Assembly: GCA_030532815.1 (NCBI GenBank)
Contig: JAUNKI010000035.1
Span: 1 to 14,801, forward strand
Origin: Leptotrichiaceae bacterium
GTDB lineage: Bacteria > Fusobacteriota > Fusobacteriia > Fusobacteriales > Leptotrichiaceae
Direction: 5' to 3'
Length of the DNA stretch: 14,801 nucleotides
How positions within the stretch are numbered: the first letter of the stretch is position 1; every line of letters starts with the position of its first letter. Positions 12,518 through 14,801 of this stretch are shown here, in pieces. The position numbers were made by a program, and so were the translations under genes. A model generated the notes under the pieces. That model was not told the DNA's origin. It worked only from the letters and a program-made list of their open reading frames with translations, and did not search any database.

Positions 12518-13036
12518 TCATCTTTCTTTTTGCAAAATTTCTCTAAATTCTTCTTCAAAATCCCCTTTTATTTTTAATTCTGCTTCTCTTTTAAAATACA
12601 TCAGTTTATACAAAGGTTTAGGCAATTTTATTTCTTCAAAAACATCTTTTTTTTGTATATATTTTCCATTCTTTTTTTCATAATAAAAAATTTTATTTTT
12701 ATTTCTTTTATCTTTAATTATATAAATACTATTTTGATAATTTATTTTTAAATAATAATAAGGATTATCGACAATATAGTACTTTTCTTCATAATAATAC
12801 TTTCTTTCTTTATTAAGAAAACATTGCTTTACCTTTCCGTTCTTTAACTCCCAAAGACCGTACGGTTTTCCTTTATAATAAGAACCTGTAAAATTTTCTC
12901 CAATTAATGGAATTACTTCTTTTTTAAAATTACATACAAAAGAAATATTATTTTGAATTATATTTATATATTTTTTATTTACATCAGAAAATAGAAAAAT
13001 AGAAAATATAAAAAATATTAATATTATTTTTTTCAT
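12518..13036 (-). CDS. Exported MORN-like protein, putative immunity protein 2
   Basis: This 172-residue protein has a cleavable-type signal sequence (MKKIILIFFIFSIFLFSDV). Its mature part opens with NNISFVCNFKKE, then a MORN-like stretch, NFTGSYYKGKPYGLWELKNG (48-67), and QCFL (71-74). It has exactly two cysteines, C35 and C72, suggesting a disulphide in the periplasm. The rest is tyrosine/lysine-rich and probably beta-stranded (about 75-135), ending in a charged helix. It is a clear paralogue of the gene just upstream (shared signal start, C35, F.G....G..YG and CFL), and both start codons sit in an identical 30-bp segment. MORN-type proteins of the YwqK kind are often annotated as antitoxins. 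Its place after the toxin gene supports an immunity role, perhaps with different specificity from copy 1. Confidence 0.7.
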   Translation of the reverse strand: MKKIILIFFIFSIFLFSDVNKKYINIIQNNISFVCNFKKEVIPLIGENFTGSYYKGKPYGLWELKNGKVKQCFLNKERKYYYEEKYYIVDNPYYYLKINYQNSIYIIKDKRNKNKIFYYEKKNGKYIQKKDVFEEIKLPKPLYKLMYFKREAELKIKGDFEEEFREILQKER

Positions 13037-13048
13037 TTTTTATCTCCT
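13019..13048 (-). repeat. Direct repeat 1 of 2: translation start of immunity gene 2
   Basis: These 30 bases (RBS GGAGAT, ATG and codons MKKII) are identical to 13547-13576, the start of immunity gene 1. The repeat is consistent with tandem gene duplication or recent conversion. Confidence 0.75.
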
Positions 13049-13054
13049 AATATT

Positions 13055-13564
13055 TTAATCAATTTCATCTTCATTTATTTTTAATTTGTTATATTTAAAA
13101 AATTCTTTCTTATTTCTCATACTTCCCCTAAATTTATATGATTCAGGTTCTAATAATAAAATTCCTCCTTTTCTTTCAAATTTTCTATTTTTCTTTTCAA
13201 GAACCGTTACGGAGCCGTCATCTATATATTGATATAATTTTTCATCCTCTTGCTTTATAATTTCAACTTTTAATTCAAAATCATTGAGATAAAATCTCTT
13301 TTTTTTTGGTAAATATACTTTGTACTCATTTTTTAAAAAACAGTATCTTATATCATCTTCTTCCGGAAAGTTAAGCTCTCCATAAAATTCTCCCTTATTA
13401 TTTATATGACCTTTGAAATCTTTTCCATTTATTTCTATTATTTTCTCTTTTCCCGTATTACAAGTATAATTTACATTTTTTATTTTTTTCAAAATTCCCT
13501 TTTCATAATCAGTTAAGGAAAATATGTTAATAGTTATCAGTAAATATAATATTATTTTTTTCAT
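13055..13564 (-). CDS. Exported MORN-like protein, putative immunity protein 1
   Basis: This 169-residue protein has a signal sequence (MKKIILYLLITINIFSLTD) and a mature part with KNVNYTCNTGKEKI, a MORN-like stretch KDFKGHINNKGEFYGELNF (48-66), and RYCFLKNEYKVYLPKKK. It has exactly two cysteines, C35 and C75, aligning with those of the next gene, so a periplasmic disulphide is likely. Its ATG overlaps the toxin stop codon as ATGA, with GGAGAT in the toxin 3' end as ribosome binding site: toxin and this protein are translationally coupled, as expected of a cognate immunity pair. The gap to the second paralogue is 18 bp. The signal peptide implies protection in the periplasm rather than the cytoplasm. 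The C-terminal 50 residues are charged and differ from the paralogue. Confidence 0.72.
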   Translation of the reverse strand: MKKIILYLLITINIFSLTDYEKGILKKIKNVNYTCNTGKEKIIEINGKDFKGHINNKGEFYGELNFPEEDDIRYCFLKNEYKVYLPKKKRFYLNDFELKVEIIKQEDEKLYQYIDDGSVTVLEKKNRKFERKGGILLLEPESYKFRGSMRNKKEFFKYNKLKINEDEID

Positions 13565-13576
13565 TTTTTATCTCCT
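13547..13576 (-). repeat. Direct repeat 2 of 2: toxin end / immunity gene 1 start
   Basis: Identical over 30 bases to 13019-13048. This copy overlaps the last codons and stop of the toxin gene, so the same sequence serves as coding end, ribosome binding site and start. Confidence 0.75.
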
Positions 13577-14801
13577 TTTTTAAAAAAATTATTAAAATCT
13601 TCTATGTTATCAAAAATTTTTACTTTATCTATTAAAAAAGGAGAATAAAGAAATCTTTTATTATATTTACTATTACCATTATATTTTCTATTTGTCAATT
13701 CTTCAATTAAAGTAGAATTGACTTCACTTCCTAATCTTCCATCAAATAAAAATGGCTGTGCTGAAATTTTTTTTCTTCCATTTGAATCTTCTACTTCTAT
13801 ATACTGATCAGATAAATACATTACATTCCCTTCTATTTTATATTCAGCATCTTCTTTATTAAATAATTTAAAATTCCCCATTATATTTACGAAATCATAA
13901 GGATGGGCTACTAATTCATGATTTTCAATTGGTGTATTCTTCGTATATTTAGTGATTAAAGGTTTTTTAGTATTAATATCTATACCATATATATACTCTC
14001 CCAGTGGCTGATTAAAATCATAATACACTAAGTCTAACAAATCTTTTGGTGAATCAACAGCTCCTTCTGGAGTAAAAAAATTGACAGCTTTAAAAGTTTT
14101 ATCCCACATTTTATCTAAATTTTTATCTCCCGAATCTAACTTAGAAGGTGTCTGATAAGAAATTGAGATATCACTTTTTATTATATCACGAACAGCAAGT
14201 GTTTTAAATTTTGTTAGTTCATCTACATTTGCGTCAATTTTATTTTCTTTTATTATTTTTATTATTTTAGAGCCATCTTTTAGTGTCTCTATTCCAAGTT
14301 CATCAATATTATCCTCAGAGAATACTCTTAAAATTTCTTTTTGTTCTTTATCAGTTAAATTCTTATATTGTAATATCTTTCCTGTTTTAAATAAATTTGT
14401 AATCTCTTCTAATTTATTTTCATAATATTTTGCATATTCACCAGCTTGTATTTTCACATTATTTATATAATTAGCTATAGCAGATTCTCTATTAACATCA
14501 CTTTTTCTTTTTCCATTTTTATCAGGAGCTTCATATAATATAGCTACATCCCCCACATTCTCACCAAAATCAACATTACTGTAATCTTTTCCGTCTGACT
14601 TTGCTTCTATGGGAATATCATTCTTCTTATACTTATCGGTAAAGTATTCATTTGTGGCTCTTCCCGTACTTTCAAGTCCTTTTTCTTCTGTCCCCGTCTT
14701 TAGCTGTCGTCCTTCTACCTTCCCTATTATATGACTGCCTTCTTCAGATATTGTGCCTATTATCCCTGAACGTGTACTATTCTTCGGGTCTTCCACATTT
14801 A
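13561..14801 (-). CDS. C-terminal part of a large polymorphic (CDI-type) surface toxin, 5' end outside window
   Basis: About 413 residues are visible and the frame is open to the window edge; the GTG at 14794-14796 is an internal valine (NVEDPKNSTRSG), not a start. The first 60 residues (GTISEEGSHIIGKVEGRQLK, then TGTEEKGLESTGRATNEYF) resemble the pre-toxin region of fusobacterial filamentous-hemagglutinin/CdiA-like proteins, and VEDPKN sits where such proteins carry a VENN-like junction. Residues 95-210 are mostly helical. Residues 215-411 form a mixed tip with FNQPLGEYIYGID (261-273), ENHELVAHPYDFVNIMGN (291-308) and LFDGRLGSEVNSTLIEELTN (350-369). There is no cysteine. I cannot assign a catalytic fold; the tip may be a new toxin domain. 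The stop overlaps the start of an exported immunity-like gene, so the target is probably periplasmic. Confidence 0.7.
   Translation of the reverse strand, partial: NVEDPKNSTRSGIIGTISEEGSHIIGKVEGRQLKTGTEEKGLESTGRATNEYFTDKYKKNDIPIEAKSDGKDYSNVDFGENVGDVAILYEAPDKNGKRKSDVNRESAIANYINNVKIQAGEYAKYYENKLEEITNLFKTGKILQYKNLTDKEQKEILRVFSEDNIDELGIETLKDGSKIIKIIKENKIDANVDELTKFKTLAVRDIIKSDISISYQTPSKLDSGDKNLDKMWDKTFKAVNFFTPEGAVDSPKDLLDLVYYDFNQPLGEYIYGIDINTKKPLITKYTKNTPIENHELVAHPYDFVNIMGNFKLFNKEDAEYKIEGNVMYLSDQYIEVEDSNGRKKISAQPFLFDGRLGSEVNSTLIEELTNRKYNGNSKYNKRFLYSPFLIDKVKIFDNIEDFNNFFKKGDKK

Noticed and set aside
14794..14796. GTG as the start of the toxin gene
   Set aside because: The frame is open to the window edge and the sequence there is internal to a pre-toxin region; the real start lies outside the window.
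1..14801. CRISPR array, tRNA or rRNA genes
   Set aside because: No regularly spaced direct repeats and no cloverleaf or rRNA signature were seen on either strand.

Overview
The window is AT-rich, diderm-type bacterial DNA. Very low GC, strong AGGAGG ribosome binding sites, lipoproteins, a periplasmic foldase, SpoVG in a non-sporulation setting and a large surface-toxin locus together suggest a Fusobacteriota member, most likely Leptotrichia or a relative. This is inferred from protein character alone; no marker gene settles it. All genes run on the minus strand except one secreted protein at 10039-10923.

Layout. 1-576: N-terminal part of an adenylate-forming (AMP-binding) enzyme, cut by the window edge, downstream of an RluA-type pseudouridine synthase (628-1506). 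2001-2567: peptidyl-tRNA hydrolase. 2876-4976: a tightly overlapping methionine-type ABC importer operon (metN-metI-metQ). 5498-5773: spoVG with its own promoter and terminator. 5942-9051: a five-gene cell-envelope run, in transcription order a parvulin-like lipoprotein, a small lipoprotein, a membrane-anchored coiled-coil protein, a small coiled-coil ORF and an RqcP/YabO-like S4 protein. 9222-9896: 3-methyladenine DNA glycosylase, divergent from a secreted lysozyme-like protein (10039-10923).

11140-14801 is an accessory polymorphic-toxin region read right to left. It starts with the C-terminal part of a very large toxin protein whose 5' end lies outside the window. Its stop codon overlaps the first of two tandem paralogous exported proteins (two cysteines each, one MORN-like motif), which are the probable immunity proteins. 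A hairpin boundary repeat follows. Next comes what looks like an orphan cassette: a 14-codon toxin tail, a small two-helix membrane protein, a headless toxin tip, and a second, frameshifted copy of the small membrane protein. A second copy of the boundary repeat closes the region. Signal peptides on the immunity proteins suggest the toxin acts in the periplasm or envelope, and the repeats suggest cassette exchange by recombination.

Four intergenic elements of about 145 bp with related terminal inverted repeats (consensus near TGTCYCATAA) lie at 1617-1760, 2594-2736, 5244-5390 and 10974-11120. They look like a MITE family; one sits inside the probable pth leader.
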